From Hymenopellis radicata (taxonomy: Eukaryota; Basidiomycota; Agaricomycetes; Agaricales; Physalacriaceae), in NCBI GenBank assembly GCA_015501595.1, contig JADNRX010000040.1, positions 62,001 to 126,000 of the forward strand: DNA of 64,000 bases. Reading direction: 5' to 3'. The translations under genes and the position numbers were made by a program. Below are positions 11,877 to 24,170 of this stretch, one piece after another. The notes under the pieces are model-generated. The model was given only the letters and a program-made list of their open reading frames with translations, was not told where the DNA came from and did no database searches. Numbering within the stretch: the first letter of the stretch is position 1; the number at the start of each line of letters is the position of its first letter.

Positions 11877-13553
11877 ATGCCTCAGCCTGCGTCTGGAGGA
11901 AGCAATGGAAACGGTGTAGAAGAGGCTGCCGGAGGAGGAGGAGAGGCAAAAGTGCGTTGGAGACATGGAGTGGATAACCAACTAACTGTATTATTGCAGC
12001 CAAAGACCTCTCTCACGTACCCTGCAAATTCTTCCGAGTCGGCGGGTGCACCGCAGGTCTGCATGTCCGTTCTCGCACACCACGGGGCCCGGCGAACGCG
12101 GCGAAAAGGACGTCTGCGCGTGGTTCGTCAAGGGTACCTGCAAGTTTGGACACAAGGTGGGCGCAAGTCATCATCCAAGCCATTCATTTTCTCACAAAAA
12201 CAGTGTGCTCTCGCGCATGTGTTACCCGGACAGAGCCCGTCAATGGATCGGCGTAATAAGAAGGCGGCACAGATGGCTAGTGGGAAGGGGGGAAGGACTC
12301 GAACAAGGGACGGGCGAGGGAGCGAGAGAAGGACGAGGAGGACGCGGCGGAAAGAAAGTGGGCGGACTGCCGATTACCATGTCGCTAAAGGCGAGTATCA
12401 GCCCGAGTGCCCCTGCGCCTGCACTCAAAGACGCTGATTTCTCGAGCTTTGCCGCCATGGCGAGAACGGTGTGTTGCTTTACCTTTTTTCTTATTCGTTC
12501 TAATCGTTTTTTTTTCGCAGAGGAACAAACGCCAAAGAAAGAGGAACCAAAGTCGTGGGCGAGTGTCGCTGCAGCAAAGAAGCAAGAAGAAGTGGTGGTA
12601 GAGCCTACTAAACCGGTTGAAGAGACAACGACAGGTACACTGCCCATGAGCACACCCCGCCATCCCCTCTCCCCATCTAAACCCCCAGTCGACTTTGGTC
12701 CAATCGGTAGTCCTCCACGGAGCTGGGGCAGTGGACGACAAATACAACAGCAACATACCGACACAGACGCAGATGGCGGCGAAATGTTCTTACCCGGCTC
12801 ACTCTCAGATCTCCTCACAGCTGACGAGCTCGCCCGCCGCGTAAGCAAGAGTGTCCCCGCACCTTCCCTACTCTCCGCCACACAGACCCCCCAGTACTCC
12901 GCCCCCCCTCCGACGACAGCATCTGGGCCTCCCCCCCAGCCTCTGCCTACGCCGGTCTCTCCCCAGCAACGCCTCGGGCGCCTTCCTCAGCCGCCACACC
13001 CACTATCCCACCCCCAACGCCGTCCCCGCCGGGTACTCTTCCTCACACACCCCGCTCCACGCCCTCTCTTCAGATCCATACGGGGACGACCGCGGTGCAG
13101 CGATGGGCGTGTCCCTCCCCAGGGCCTCGCAGCCGGCTACTCCCGCATCCACGCCCGCCCAGGGAGCGTCGGCCACTCGTCGCTCCTCAGCGAAGCCGGG
13201 TGGGGCGCCGGGGGCAAGACGCGCGAGTGGGGCGCATCGAGCTACGGCACGGGCGCGGGCAGTTTTGGCGGGAGCCCGCTCAGCGCGAGCTTTTTCGGGC
13301 AGAGACCCCGCCGCCGGCGCAGCCTTCCCAGGGATCGTACAAGGCACCTGGGGGTTTGGGGGGCGTGTCGTTCAAGGACCGACCGGTGTTTGGCGTTATC
13401 GCTGATATGCCCCCGCCTGGTTTACAACAGCCGGTGTATCCCGCCGCTGCTGCTCCGTCGTTCAATGCTGGCCGCGACCGCTTTGCCGATCGCGCTGCGG
13501 GTATTCCGGAGCGCACGGTTGAGGACGACGATCTCTTTGTTTTGGATGGTTGA
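11877..13553 (+). CDS. CCCH zinc-finger protein (Lee1/Cps3-like), frame interrupted
   Basis: Two adjacent C-x7-C-x5-C-x3-H fingers are visible: CKFFRVGGCTA..SACPFSH at about 12012-12083, and CAWFVKGTCKFGHK spliced to CALAH (intron 12157-12203). They are followed by PGQ...MDRRNKKAAQ. Such paired fingers bind RNA. Downstream are a low-complexity Ser/Pro-rich region, SLSDLLTADELARRVSKS at about 12813, and a conserved-looking end with VSFKDRPVFGVIADMPPPG and VEDDDLFVLDG to the stop at 13553. These segments do not lie in one frame. Finger 1 is split by an apparent 1-nt deletion near 12056. The frame changes again in a G run near 12286, and twice or more in the GC-rich 12970-13310 part. Either the assembly has indels or the gene is decaying. 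The last acceptor before EQTPKKEE (12522) keeps frame. Confidence 0.65.
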
Positions 13554-16231
13554 ATGAATGAATGAATGATTGTTGTTTATTTGTTGTTTGTATACCACCA
13601 AAGTAGAGCCTCCCGCGGACAGTATAAAATTAGTATTACGCTCAAAAAGTTTTGTATTCAAGTATATAACCTGTAATCTATGTGTTGTGCAAGACCGACC
13701 ACGCCCAAGCTAAAATGAGGGAGATCTGCTAGCGGCAATTCTGCGATTGATCAGTTGTTTGCCTCAAGTAAATGAATGATTTGTCCGAGCTTCGGTGGGC
13801 GCTGTCTTCGCAGAATGGCCACTAACATCACTTGTTGATTGCATCATCTCTTCCACAAGTTGATAAGTACGCTCACTTTCTCTCTGTTCCAACGTCTTCA
13901 TCACCAGCTCGTCCTCAACCAACCTCTTTCACGCTAAACAAGAAAATAAAACGCCACACAACCCTTCTCTCTCTCCACTTTATCAAACAGGTCTCTCGGA
14001 GGTTGAAGACTCTTTCCATCTCGTGTAGTGTATGAGAATTAAGTGGAGGTGGTACGTCCACAGGTGGACGATGAGCAGATATGGTAACAATAGATGTGAC
14101 TGTCCAACAAACACGGAACAAACAAGATCCAAACTTGGCACCCGACGCCACCGTCGCGCTATAAAATCGCGAGTTCTACTTGTTCACTGCATCATCATGA
14201 TCACCCAGTACTATTATTGGACACTAGGCGCCGATATGCTTACTCTCCACCCCCAACGCCTCAAATCGACTTCCTATCAACTCCCCGTCGAAAAATTTAC
14301 ACACCACCATCTTCGTCTCACTCGATACAAATCCGCCAGTCAATACGACAATCTGTCGTCAAAGAGCTCCAGGATGCCAATCTCCTGACAAAAGATGGTT
14401 GGCCCAGATGAACGGCGACGTTCGCGAACAAGCTTCACGACAGCTGCATTGCGTGGGGAAGACCCATGGCAAGCACGAGAACCACAAACTCTAAAGTCCA
14501 CGGAGGGTGGACGCACAATTCGTCTTGGCTGAGTCCACCGCCCTACGAACTACTGCAGACTTGTCTGGGCCTGCGGAATGCTCAAGGATCGTGGAGAGAT
14601 CAGCAATTTCATTTTATACTGAGCATCATGTAGAATGAACTGGAAATGTCGGCCAACGATCCCTGCCGTCGCTTAGGCAAGGAGATGCGCTTCTGGTATT
14701 TTTCTTCGCGATCGGAGAGGCTTTCGACGTTTAACAGCCTGCTCATATTTCAAGGCTTTATTCGTTTTGGTATCTTTATGACCCAGCGTCAGGGAAACAT
14801 CCGGTACCGGTTCAAGGTCAATGGCAAACTCTACTTGAGCGAGGTCGCCGCTGAAAGTGCGCGCTACTCGCGTGAGGTCGATCCCTACCGACAGGCTTGT
14901 GTCTGGCTATGAAAGACATCCATTGCGCAGCTCAAAAAATTAGACGGAGCGGGGGATCGTTGTTACCCATCGATGATGCCAGAAAATTCTTTCTGACGAT
15001 GAGGTTGTTGTTATAGGATGTCGCCCCATCTCCCGACCCCCGCCCGCCTGTTGTGCGTGGTGCTGTACGCGCCTCCCCAACAATCCGGCGTGTAATATTC
15101 CGGGAACGCTGCCAGAGGTTGGACGCACTGGCGACTACGCTCTTCAAGTTCGTCGTGTACTTTGTCTGATCTCTGACGCGGGTGATACTGCAGGTCTCAA
15201 CTCGCGGCAACGTCCTAGTGAGAAAGGTGTTCTGCAGATCAAACTTGAGTATGCGCGCGCAGAGGCGTCAAATGCGACTCCTCTAACGGTATGTTTCCCT
15301 CCTCAATTGTTTTTAGGGAACACCTGCGGTCGAATATCAACTTTCGGGCCACGCCCGAGAAACCATTACGTCTTGGGCTTGATTATGAGAACCCCGACGA
15401 CGGTGGTTTCGATTCAACTTGCTTCACGTCCGCTCTTTGGTTATCCTGCTCGCTGCTTGCCTAGCTCCAGGGTTTCCTCCAAGCATTTGCCACAGACCTC
15501 TTCACTTCATTCGGTTTTGGCCTGCTCCGCGGTCTCTTGTGAAACCGCTTTACGAGAAGTATGGATGGACCTTTGCTACTACAGACCTCGTCCAGTATTC
15601 GAGGCAGTCATTCAAGTGGGGTTTGAGCCGAGGACATGTTCACAGAAACCTTCGCGGGTCGACTATTTCCGCATTACATTGTCCGCGTAGGAGAGACGCC
15701 GACGAATCATTCCAGTTGTAGACGGTGAAGAGCTGGAACACGCGCGAGGACAGACGTCTGCCTCTTCGAAGCGGGTTGAGACCAAACCTAAAGGCAAAGA
15801 CTCAATATCTTTAGCATTTCATCGTGATGTGTTGTACATATTTTAGTTGACTACTTGGAATCTTATTTATATTCTGTTAGCTTGCTGAACAAGAAGTACA
15901 TAAGTCAATGCGAGAAACGGAGGCTTTGTCGTCATATTCTCTAGATTTCAAGTGCACTTTGCTCTGTCCTGACCTGCGAGGACCGTCGATCAGGGACGCT
16001 CACCTCTCTTCCTGCCACCATCTACGTACCTACCATCTATTTTTCAATGCAGCAGTCAGCACCGATGCCAACAGCGTACACGTTGAATATTGCCTTCAAT
16101 CTCCGTTCTGCACATGGGACTTGGAAGTTGGGATCTGCGCCCTCGTAACATTAAAGTTATCCTTGTTCTGAGCGGATTTCCATGTTTCCCACCACTGCCT
16201 ATCTGCGTACCTCCCACCAGAAAGCACCATC
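13554..16231. other. long stretch without a confidently called gene
   Basis: Possible plus-strand exons occur. One at 14217-14411 reads SPPPTPQIDFLSTPRRK, with a plausible donor after it. Another at about 15120-15304 has a GTATGT...TTTTTAG intron (about 15291-15317) leading into a GTPAVEYQLSGH frame. The frames between them break repeatedly and no family is recognised, so this could be a decayed gene. Nothing clear is seen in 13554-14030. Confidence 0.3.
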
Positions 16232-18067
16232 ATGGTGAAAAAGTCCTCGGCTCGGCAAGACGTTCATCGCATGAGGGTTAATTGGGAGCAGCTCGTTCAA
16301 ACGTACCTACCTGTTTCCTCTATTGGCCCCCTGATCCTTCGTCAATGCCCTACAGGTTGAACGCCTCCTCGGCAAGAAACACGTTAAACATGGCCTCTGA
16401 AATGGAAGTTGAAGAAGAAGAAGAAGGTATCGACTCGGACAGCAGGTCTAATAAAATGCACAAGTAAGTAAGATCTTGGCCTGACCATTCGACGCGTAAT
16501 GATACAATGTGCAGGACAGGACACGGCCCAGAAGAGGCTTCTCGCACGAAGAGGTGCTGTTGAATGTCGTCCTCGCACTTGCACTATCTGCTCACATTTC
16601 TCGTTCCAGCACTCGAGTGCATGCTGACCTGCGACGATCGTCTGTCGAAACTGCGGTGCGAGAAAACATTGCGCAAAAGACAACCAAGGTCCGTTAATAT
16701 TTCTTCAGGATACCTTCCTTACGCCTTTGCTAATCAAAGACTTGAGGCGTCTACGCATGTGGTCGTTTCCTCCCTTGATCTGCACAAAGCGACGGACACT
16801 TCAAACTCCGGCGAAGATCGAGTTCATAATCATGCAATAGGAGCTAGCGAGAGACTTGAACCATCCAAGACGAAAAAGACACTGCGGTTTGCGCAAGAAG
16901 TGAAAGTTTCCAACGGTAGCCCACGTCGCGTGAAGAGGAGAGGGGATAATGTGTTGGGTGACGAAGAGTCGAGGAAGGCTGCCATCATGAAACCTGGACG
17001 CGTCAAGGAAAGAACCGTCGGTTATTGGACTGTGAGCAAGCATTTATTTTCTCCTTGTTTTGACGATGCTGATGGCGCATCTCTAGGCTACCGTCACTCC
17101 GACGCCAAGTCGTGCTGAAAGCCTGGATGAGGAAGAGGTTGATGAGCTTGACTCGTCGCCGATAAAACCCACTGACGAAGATGATGATGATAATGGAGCT
17201 GGGTCGCTGTTCACGCCACCGAGGAAGAAAAGACGCGTCATTTCCCTCGCGGACAGTGCGACGAGTGGCGATGAAGACGTCAAAGCCGTAGCGGATTGCC
17301 CTCACTTGCGCAAAGTCACTCGCAGTCCGTCCTCAAAGATAGCTTTTGGAAGAGATGTGCGTCTTTCAAGTTTTGATCACAGTTGATATTCTGACTTGAA
17401 GATGTTCCTTCCTCCCAGACTCACATTTTAAGCCCGCGGAAGCGCAACGACGCGCCATCTCCAATAAAAGTGACAAAGACATCGGAAGTGAGTGTCTTGT
17501 CTTAATCGTTAATAGCATATAGTTCAACACTTCTTCCAGACGGTGTCCACACACATCCAACCGAAATCAGAGCCGGACACACCGAAAGCTGCGAAGCGGA
17601 AGCGTCCGGACCCATCGCCGTATGGGAAGAAGCCCAAAGTCGAGTATCCGACTTCCAAGAAGGAAGTGCTGGAATCACGCTCCATGCCGCAAGAGACAAA
17701 GGCCAATCAGTTAGGCAGAAAGGCTGAGGAGAAAACTCCTCACCAACGCAAGGACGAAGAGGAGGGAGATACATGGGAGCAGCGACGAATCTACGAGCAA
17801 AGGAGGAGATGGGAGAAAGCGCCGCGGGAAGAACGGGATGAGCAGGAGAAGCGAGATCAGGTGCAGGCGCTGAGGGAGCGGCGAGAGGAATACAAGAAGA
17901 AATGGCGGGCGAAGCCCGTTCGTCGTGTGAAGAAGGAAGACGAGATCCGGTTGAAGGAGAAGAGTCGTGTCGGAGAAATGCTGCGAAATGAAAAGAAGAT
18001 GGAGAGTAGCAGGCTTCGGAGAGCGAAACAGAAGAAGGCGCACAAGTCACGGAGGAACGCGGTGTAG
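16232..18067 (+). CDS. highly charged, probably nuclear protein
   Basis: The 3' part is well supported. Exons read KTKKTLRFAQEVKVSNG... to VKERTVGYWT, then ATVTPTPSRAESLDEEEVDE with an acidic run and PPRKKRRVISLADS. These are followed by THILSPRKRNDAPSPIK and a last exon from about 17541 to the stop at 18067. The last exon is extremely rich in Arg, Lys and Glu (KAAKRKRPDPSPYGKKPK, then a long coiled-coil-like RREEY.KKW...EKKMESSRLRRAKQKK). Several basic runs look like nuclear localisation signals. The 5' part is unsure: ATG 16232 is offered, but exons between 16300 and 16690 fit poorly and a CRNCGARKHCAKD reading in another frame is also possible. No family is recognised. Confidence 0.55.
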
Positions 18068-18483
18068 GAGGATTTGCAGCAGTTTCTTGGTGATGTCTAC
18101 CTGGAACAGTATTCAATGAATTCATTTTGTCGAGGTTGTGGTTGTGCATGCCCTCATTTAAGCCTGCTTCCATCCGCGACAAGATAGAAGCCTGCCTAGT
18201 TATGTGGCACTGGCGGCTGTTGCTTTATGGAGGGCCACTCGAACACACCGCCGACGCGCCACTGAATGTCAATCGATGTCCATAAGGCCTGGCTCTATTA
18301 ATATTACTGTTATAGCAAGTTCAGTCGGAGGATAGGAAAGAGCCATGTTCAGAGAAACGATATTTAAAGGAAGATCAGACCAGAGGGATGAGGCTCATAC
18401 ATCCATTCGTGTTACAACAGTTTATCGTGCAGAAATGCTACCACTGGCAGCATAGAATGAATAAATAAAGAGGTATGTGGTTG

Positions 18484-19373
18484 TCAAACAGAAACGAGCT
18501 TAACAAACGCTTGCCTCATGGCCAAGATGAACCAGTAAATATCCTTAGAATCATTCAATGAATTGACGAGCACAGGCAGAGAAGGCAACGGCGGCGATGA
18601 GGTTACAACTGGCAAACTTTGAGATATCATATACGGCGAAGAAGATAACATCCCTCACCTTTGTATCCAGAGCTGCCAACATCCAGAACGAACGTAAACT
18701 CGCGTTCTGGTCGATTGGGATCGATAAACCAGAAGCGTATAAGCAGCTGCTCGGCTTCCAGCCCTTCTATCACGCATGCCAGCGCCTTTTCGAGCGTCTG
18801 GATGTCAGGTTGCGCGCCTGTCGCGTGCGTCATGAGTGTACTTCGTTCCCTCTGGCGTTCTGGTAAGAATGGTCGGTTTTCAATCTCACCCGTGAGGGAA
18901 AACGCACCTCGTTCCAGGTTATCCGCGATAGCTCGATATTGCTCAATCTCACTGTCGATGGCGGCGCATTTCTCCTTTAAGGAGGCCAGTTGCCGCTTGA
19001 ACGTGGCAACCGAAACTTCGGCGTCTTTGCGCTCCTCCGCTTCCTTGGAGAGTTCTAGTACGTGCTCACCATTATAACAGGAATACATAGTACAAAGACA
19101 CGGACCTTGAGCTAGGTCCAGCTCCGTAACTTTGCATTGGTTGGTCTCCATTTCTACTGCATGCGCGCCTTCGGTAAAGCGTTTCTTCTCCGAGGCATAG
19201 ACAGCCCGCGAGTCCGTCTCTTCATTGACAATCTGGTTCTTGTACGTCGTGACGGCTTTCAGAAATCTAAGAGTCACTGCCTCGTACGTCTGAAGCTTCA
19301 GGTCAATAGTCGGCAGATCTGAGCTGATCACCGAGGCAAGATCGATTTGAGGGACGCGGAAGGTGTGCGCCAT
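18484..19373 (-). CDS. SPC25: kinetochore protein Spc25 (Ndc80 complex)
   Basis: Exons on the minus strand are 19373-19106, 19054-18659 and 18608-18484, giving 262 residues with all phases matching. Residues about 1-60 are the short N-terminus. Residues 60-170 form the coiled coil (KKRFTEGAHAVEMETNQ, KEAEERKDAEVSVATFKRQL...IEQYRAIADNL). The C-terminal globular Spc25 domain shows LLIRFWFIDPNRPEREFTFVLDV, then the spliced VVTSSPPLPSLPVLVNSLN and DIYWFILAMRQAF. That is the usual RWD-like end, which packs on Spc24 and contacts the Mis12 complex. The protein joins Spc24, Ndc80 and Nuf2 to attach kinetochores to microtubules. Length is typical for fungi. The gene converges with the charged-protein gene; about 420 bp separate their ends. 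Confidence 0.9.
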
Positions 19374-19429
19374 GATGGGAAAGAAGAAAGCGCGATAAGT
19401 CACATCACATGATGGTGTCACTTCAAGCT

Positions 19430-19720
19430 GGCCTACCAAGGACCCCCGTCAATAGGGTTCGAACATCGATCCAGAAAAACCAAATTTAGGTGATTTTGAG
19501 AATGAACTCCGATCTAAAAAGCCAAATTACGGGACTTTTGGCACTGTATGCCCAATGCCGTTTCGAGCCAAAACGAGCTCGTCTGAATGATGTACGATGC
19601 CAAAAAACCAAATCCTGGACAGATCTGTCAGACCAGAGCTGACCAGAGCCAGACCGCGGGATATCTTGGGGCCTATGACCCATGTCTGTTCAGACGGCGG
19701 GTTTTTCAAGTTTTTCAAGT
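19430..19720 (+). repeat. dispersed repeat, possibly tRNA-derived SINE (copy 1)
   Basis: The segment has a box-B-like GGGTTCGAAC...CGATCC element, then two imperfect direct repeats of GAACnTCGATCnnnAAAA.CCAAAT. It ends with GCCTATGACCCATGTCTGTTCAGAC. The same words occur at 21640-22015, partly inverted. Pol III-style promoter words and dispersal fit a degenerate SINE, but no target duplication or complete tRNA head is visible. Confidence 0.4.
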
Positions 19721-20900
19721 TGCAAAAAGAAGGAGAAAAAGAGGGAAGAGGGAGAGGATTACCTACAACATCCTGCATGTATTGACCTGAAAATTTTGAG
19801 TCCATTCGCGCCGCAACGCGCACAATCCATAATTCGCGTCTTGATTTCATCTTGAATTTAAGTAGCCGGTTGGCTGGGGCATCGGCTTTCAAGCCCATGT
19901 CCATTCGGGAATAGCATCCCAAGTCCCAGCCAATCATTTTCAAGGTTGTTATCACGATAAGATTGTGCAGTCCTCGCTCTCGCTTACACCATCATCTCCA
20001 TAGCTTCCGCCATCTTGATGAGTCGCTGCCGCCGCCCTCGAATACATTTCGGGGCTCTCTCTGGGGCTCGTCTTCATGATGGCACCATTTCAGCACGGCA
20101 TTGCCCTGCGTCAGCCCTTGGGATGAGGCAGGATGCTGCCTGGATCGCGTCTGCGGGCTTCAAGCTGCCGGATTGGTCCCGCCTCTCCGCCATTGTCGCC
20201 TCCAACGAGGCTTCGTTGGTTGGATTTTCGGCCAGGATGGCGTGGTGCACGCGTCCTGGCCATAAGGGTGCGTCGTTCCTCCGAGACCAGTACGTTCGTT
20301 ACTGATCACCTCTCCTGCTATTGGTCTCTCCAGTGCGCAGGATGGCGGACCACGGACAACGGTAATCGTGTGCGCGGTGCTGCACAAATTTTCGCTGCCT
20401 CGCACTTCCAGCTTGCCTTCAACGTCACTCCGCTTCCAGTGCCTTCACGTCAATATTCTCGCTGGCGCACACTCGTATGCGTCCGGCACAGCCGAACAGT
20501 ACTCGTGATGCGCCTCCATCGGTCGAATTCCACCGCAGATACCACTGGAATCTCAAAGATACGAGACTGCCTTACACCACCGGATATGAGCGCAGGCTCG
20601 ATTTGGCTTCGCGCCGCATGCAGCACCCTCAGATGGGGCGCATCTTGTGTTCGTCTTTATGAGCAACACGCCGCGTAAGCCTCCCCTGGGGAGCTGCAGT
20701 ACTCAGGAACGATGGCGCGCGCTTGAAAGTTGAAGTCGCTGAATTAGCCCCCGCGCCATTTTATTCTCGCGAGCAATGAAGCGAGGAGCAGGACTTCTGG
20801 GCTGGAAGGTGTCGCGGACGCTTCTAGCTCAAGCCGGTACGTATTCTTCTCTTGCCACCCTTGCCCTGTTGTCGCATCCCTTGTGTGCCCACTATCTCTT
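19721..20900. other. no recognised gene
   Basis: Overlapping short plus ORFs (20015-20305, 20133-20678) have high GC content and no recognisable motif. A C/T-rich tract starts near 20880. Nothing firm is seen. Confidence 0.3.
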
Positions 20901-21009
20901 CGCGATCAGCATCCCCTCGTCACCATTTCCTCCCTTCCCTCTACCTTTCTGCACTTGGTTGAGCCGCGGTCCTTGCTCTCGCAAGTAGCCGGGGCCTCGC
21001 CAATGTGTA

Positions 21010-21225
21010 TCGTGCACGTTGATAACCCCCGCGCAATGGCTCGGGGGTCGTCAGCGGGCACGAAATGTAAATACAGCCTCTCTGCTCTTCGCGGGTACGT
21101 GTAGTCACACCCAAGGGTAGAATTGCGGGTTACCCATACCCGACGCTCCGGGTACGGGTATAGCATCGGGTTCGGGGTGGGAGTGCTCGTGAGCACTCAT
21201 ACCCGACCCGTGCTATTCACTATGT
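21010..21225 (+). repeat. dispersed GC-rich repeat, copy B
   Basis: This is the second copy of the repeat at 3630-3860. It shares the GTGCACGT, CGCAATGGCTCGGGGGTCG and GCGGGCACGAA blocks. It also shares the GGGTTCGGGGTGGGAGTGCTC palindrome and CCCGACCCGTGCTATTCAC. The copies differ by many substitutions, so the family is old. Confidence 0.5.
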
Positions 21226-21639
21226 AACAGTAGGAGTGTGACTCACTCGTCGATTGCATTGGATGTGGCCACGGACACCTACACCACTGATTCTGTTTGA
21301 TATTTTTCGTTCGTTCATTTACCCTTCTATCACTCATATACATGCTTGTTACATGTATTGTAATTTCAGTCTCGAAATATAATACAAATACTTTACTACC
21401 TATATTTACCTTCTTTTTCCACTTCTATGTTTCATCTTGAAACAACTCCTCTAAAATACCGTAGCTTGTGAAATGTCACTCACCTTTACCTTTCCCTCAG
21501 ACTCAGGAAGACAGACTGGCTGTCGAAGACCTCCAGCGGTGCTCTTGATTTGATACCTAACGACATTGATTTCTACTTCTCGCATACTCTTGCATATTCG
21601 ACTCAGCAATTGCTCCGAACTACATACTTTGATGTCCGC

Positions 21640-22015
21640 GCCGTCCCGAGACTCTCAGAAGTATGTATTTTACGGCGGCTCAAGTGAGAATCGAACTGAT
21701 ACCCTGTACTCCAATGGGTCGATGGCTGAACAGTTAAATGTACCATTGACCCCTATGACCCATGTCCATATTTGGACATGGGTCTGAACAGACATGAATC
21801 ATGAGCCTATCTTGGCAAGGTAAGATAATAATTCCCAGGCTCACACTGCGAGCACCCCGACACTCCGATGCCAGCAGAACCAAAAATGACCTTCAGCCTC
21901 GAACTCCGATTTAAAAAGCCAAATCAGGCCAAAATCCGGAAATTTTGGAGAACCAAAAAGGCCAACTTTGGGATCGAAGTTCAAACCCTATTGGCAGGGG
22001 TCCTGCCTACCATCC
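21640..22015 (-). repeat. dispersed repeat, possibly tRNA-derived SINE (copy 2)
   Basis: It shares GAACTCCGAT.TAAAAAGCCAAAT and CCTATGACCCATGTC with 19430-19720. On the minus strand it carries CCAATAGGGTTTGAACTTCGATCC, the counterpart of copy 1's box-B-like word. An upstream GGCAG...CTGCC stem resembles an anticodon arm. A second box-B-like word, CAGTTCGATTCTC, lies on the minus strand near 21690. The inverted order of blocks suggests a rearranged or compound element. Confidence 0.4.
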
Positions 22016-22276
22016 TTCGTTTCCAGATGCATTTCCCGAACTCAGAGTCATACATACTTGGCGCCTTCTCCCTGAGTATTGAGTACTAGATCTTTAATCA
22101 CCATCAGATCTTCGAGTCGCATCTTCCTTCAATAAACTGAAACTCCGTTTTCATTCTTGGCAACAGATAACTTCTGACATCTTTATTCGATAGCGCGTAA
22201 AGTTTCGCTGGATGGAGGCGCGCAATTCTAAATAACAGACTAGCACCTCTAAATAAGTGGACGGCACGCGCCGCTT

Positions 22277-24170
22277 TCAGTCCACCCTTCTAGGAATGTT
22301 GGGCACTAATGCCCAGAGCCCCAACATGGAAACGAGCATACCCACAACCCTTCAAGTCTGTCAGAGAGACCTCGTAGGAGAACACATCACTCACATGGGT
22401 TGCAAAGTTGAGATTCCCGCCTTGTTGCCACGGCACCAGTAATGAAAGGAAGAACGGCACTCCCGGTCTGGCCGAGACTCGCAATCCACCCAATACAGCC
22501 AGCAAGGAGCCAGCGCGGAAGGACACGCCCCGCGTACGACATGAGAATGGGATACATCGGCCCAAGACGAAGCCACGAATGAGACGCCACGGCTCCACCA
22601 ATCAGTGACGGCACGAACCAGACGATAAGTTCAAGTCTGTAAGAGGTACTCAATGCCAAGGTCGACACGGATAGCTTGACTGCTCACCCATGGCGATGGC
22701 AGTATACAAGAACATTGCAATTCGATCGCCAAGCTATGTGGTGTTCAAAATGGATATCTCAAGACCAATGCTGCTGACCTTTTGATTAACCCAGAGAAGA
22801 ACTAGGCGGCCCGCCATGAGGCCTATAGATTGTCAGTGTGAAATTCAACAGCCGCCGCACCTGCTTACCTCCGAAGAAACCAGAGGAAATGTACCCGGAA
22901 GACGCTCCACCGCCACGTACAGTTTGAATGAACGTGACAATCCAACCTTGAAGACGATCAACGCATATAATGGATTGAGGAAGAGATACGTACCACCGAT
23001 AGTCACTTCTGCGCCGACGTAGACCATCGTGAATGCGGCGAGCAGATGAACAGTTTTCAGTCCAAGAATCTGCTTGATCTTTCCGTGCTCGTTAGAGCCA
23101 CGTTCACCTGCAGGTAGGCCGACTCGTTCAAGACATGCTAAAAGCATGAATTTATTCTCGATTCGAACGATCTTGATATAAACAACGTACCATCAAGGTC
23201 CCTCCACTTGAAGATGAACCCGAGCATGGCAGTATTGATAAGTGCAAGTCCAAGAGACACTAAATAGTGGAACGACCAGTGTTCCATAGTCGCGAATTGT
23301 GTCGCTACAAGCGGAGATGCAAAGGCACCAGCACCTGAATAAAGTGTCAGAAATATATAGATAGATCACACCCCCACGAACCATATGAAGCTTGCAGAAG
23401 CATCATTTTCATTTCCGGATGGTCCTTCAGGCTGGCGACATAGGTAACTGCCTGTGCATCCTAGACATATGGAAGAGATAAGGACATATATGAGCTTCGG
23501 AAGGGTATTACTACCTGCAAAGACAGGCCGACACCGTTAAGAACGAATAGGGCGGCATACGCAGGAAACGGTAAAGCAGCGGACTGAAGGGCATACACGA
23601 CAACTTGGCAAAATGAGGCTACGAGCAAAGGAATGTGTATCAGTCTAGTACGGAGTTGCAAAAATCGAGCCATCTGACCGAAGAAGACGACCTTGCCAAA
23701 GCCAAATTTATCGGTCAAGGGCACGTTCATGAATGCTCCCGCAAGGAAACCCTGGAGGCCAGCATTAAACCGCCAGCTGAACGATGCATCGGACGACTTA
23801 CGACACAGGCCATGACGAAGATCAGTGATACGACGATGAAGTTGATCTACTTTGACGCTGGCTTCAATACACTTTTGAAAAGGTCGACTCGTAATTCCGG
23901 ACGTACTTGGTAGACCTCTTGCAAGCGTGGTATAAGCGGACCAGAGGTTCCATCGTTCCACCCAGACAGCATCTTCAGCCAACAGCAAGCAGTGAATTGC
24001 GCTATTGACCGGATTCTGTATCCGCTGGGAGGACTTTCTATACGGCTTTCGACATCTTCAACGGGTCGTGCCTCTTCCGTGATATTGACTGATTTTCGTG
24101 AGATGGTGTCGAGTTCCATCACTTCCGCTCCAGAGACGCGGTCAGTGAGGTGGATGTCGGCCCCAGCCAT
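22277..24170 (-). CDS. major facilitator superfamily transporter
   Basis: This is a polytopic plasma- or organelle-membrane transporter of the fungal MFS group that includes S. cerevisiae BSC6-like proteins; the substrate is unknown. ATG is at 24170. The cytosolic N-terminus (about 60 residues) leads to FTACCWLKMLSGWNDGTSGP and LIPRLQEVYQ, a hallmark first helix. Helices follow in many short exons: NFIVVSLIFVMACV, FLAGAFMNVPLTDKFGFGKV, LLVASFCQVVVYALQSAALP, and later AFTMVYVGAEVTIGG, WIVTFIQ and PSLIGGAVASHSWLRLGPMYP. The last are GWIASLGQTGSAVLPFITGA and a final VVGMLVSMLGLWALVPNIP to the stop at 22277. Near 22428 the frame slips by one base between TGAVA and GISTLQPM. The downstream frame and its GTGAGT intron fit perfectly, so one base is missing or mutated. 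No promoter element is claimed. Confidence 0.8.

Noticed and set aside
12046..13557. 503-codon open frame as one intact protein
   Set aside because: It reads through a clear intron (12157-12203 and 12469-12522), and parts of it are out of frame with the zinc-finger gene's conserved segments.
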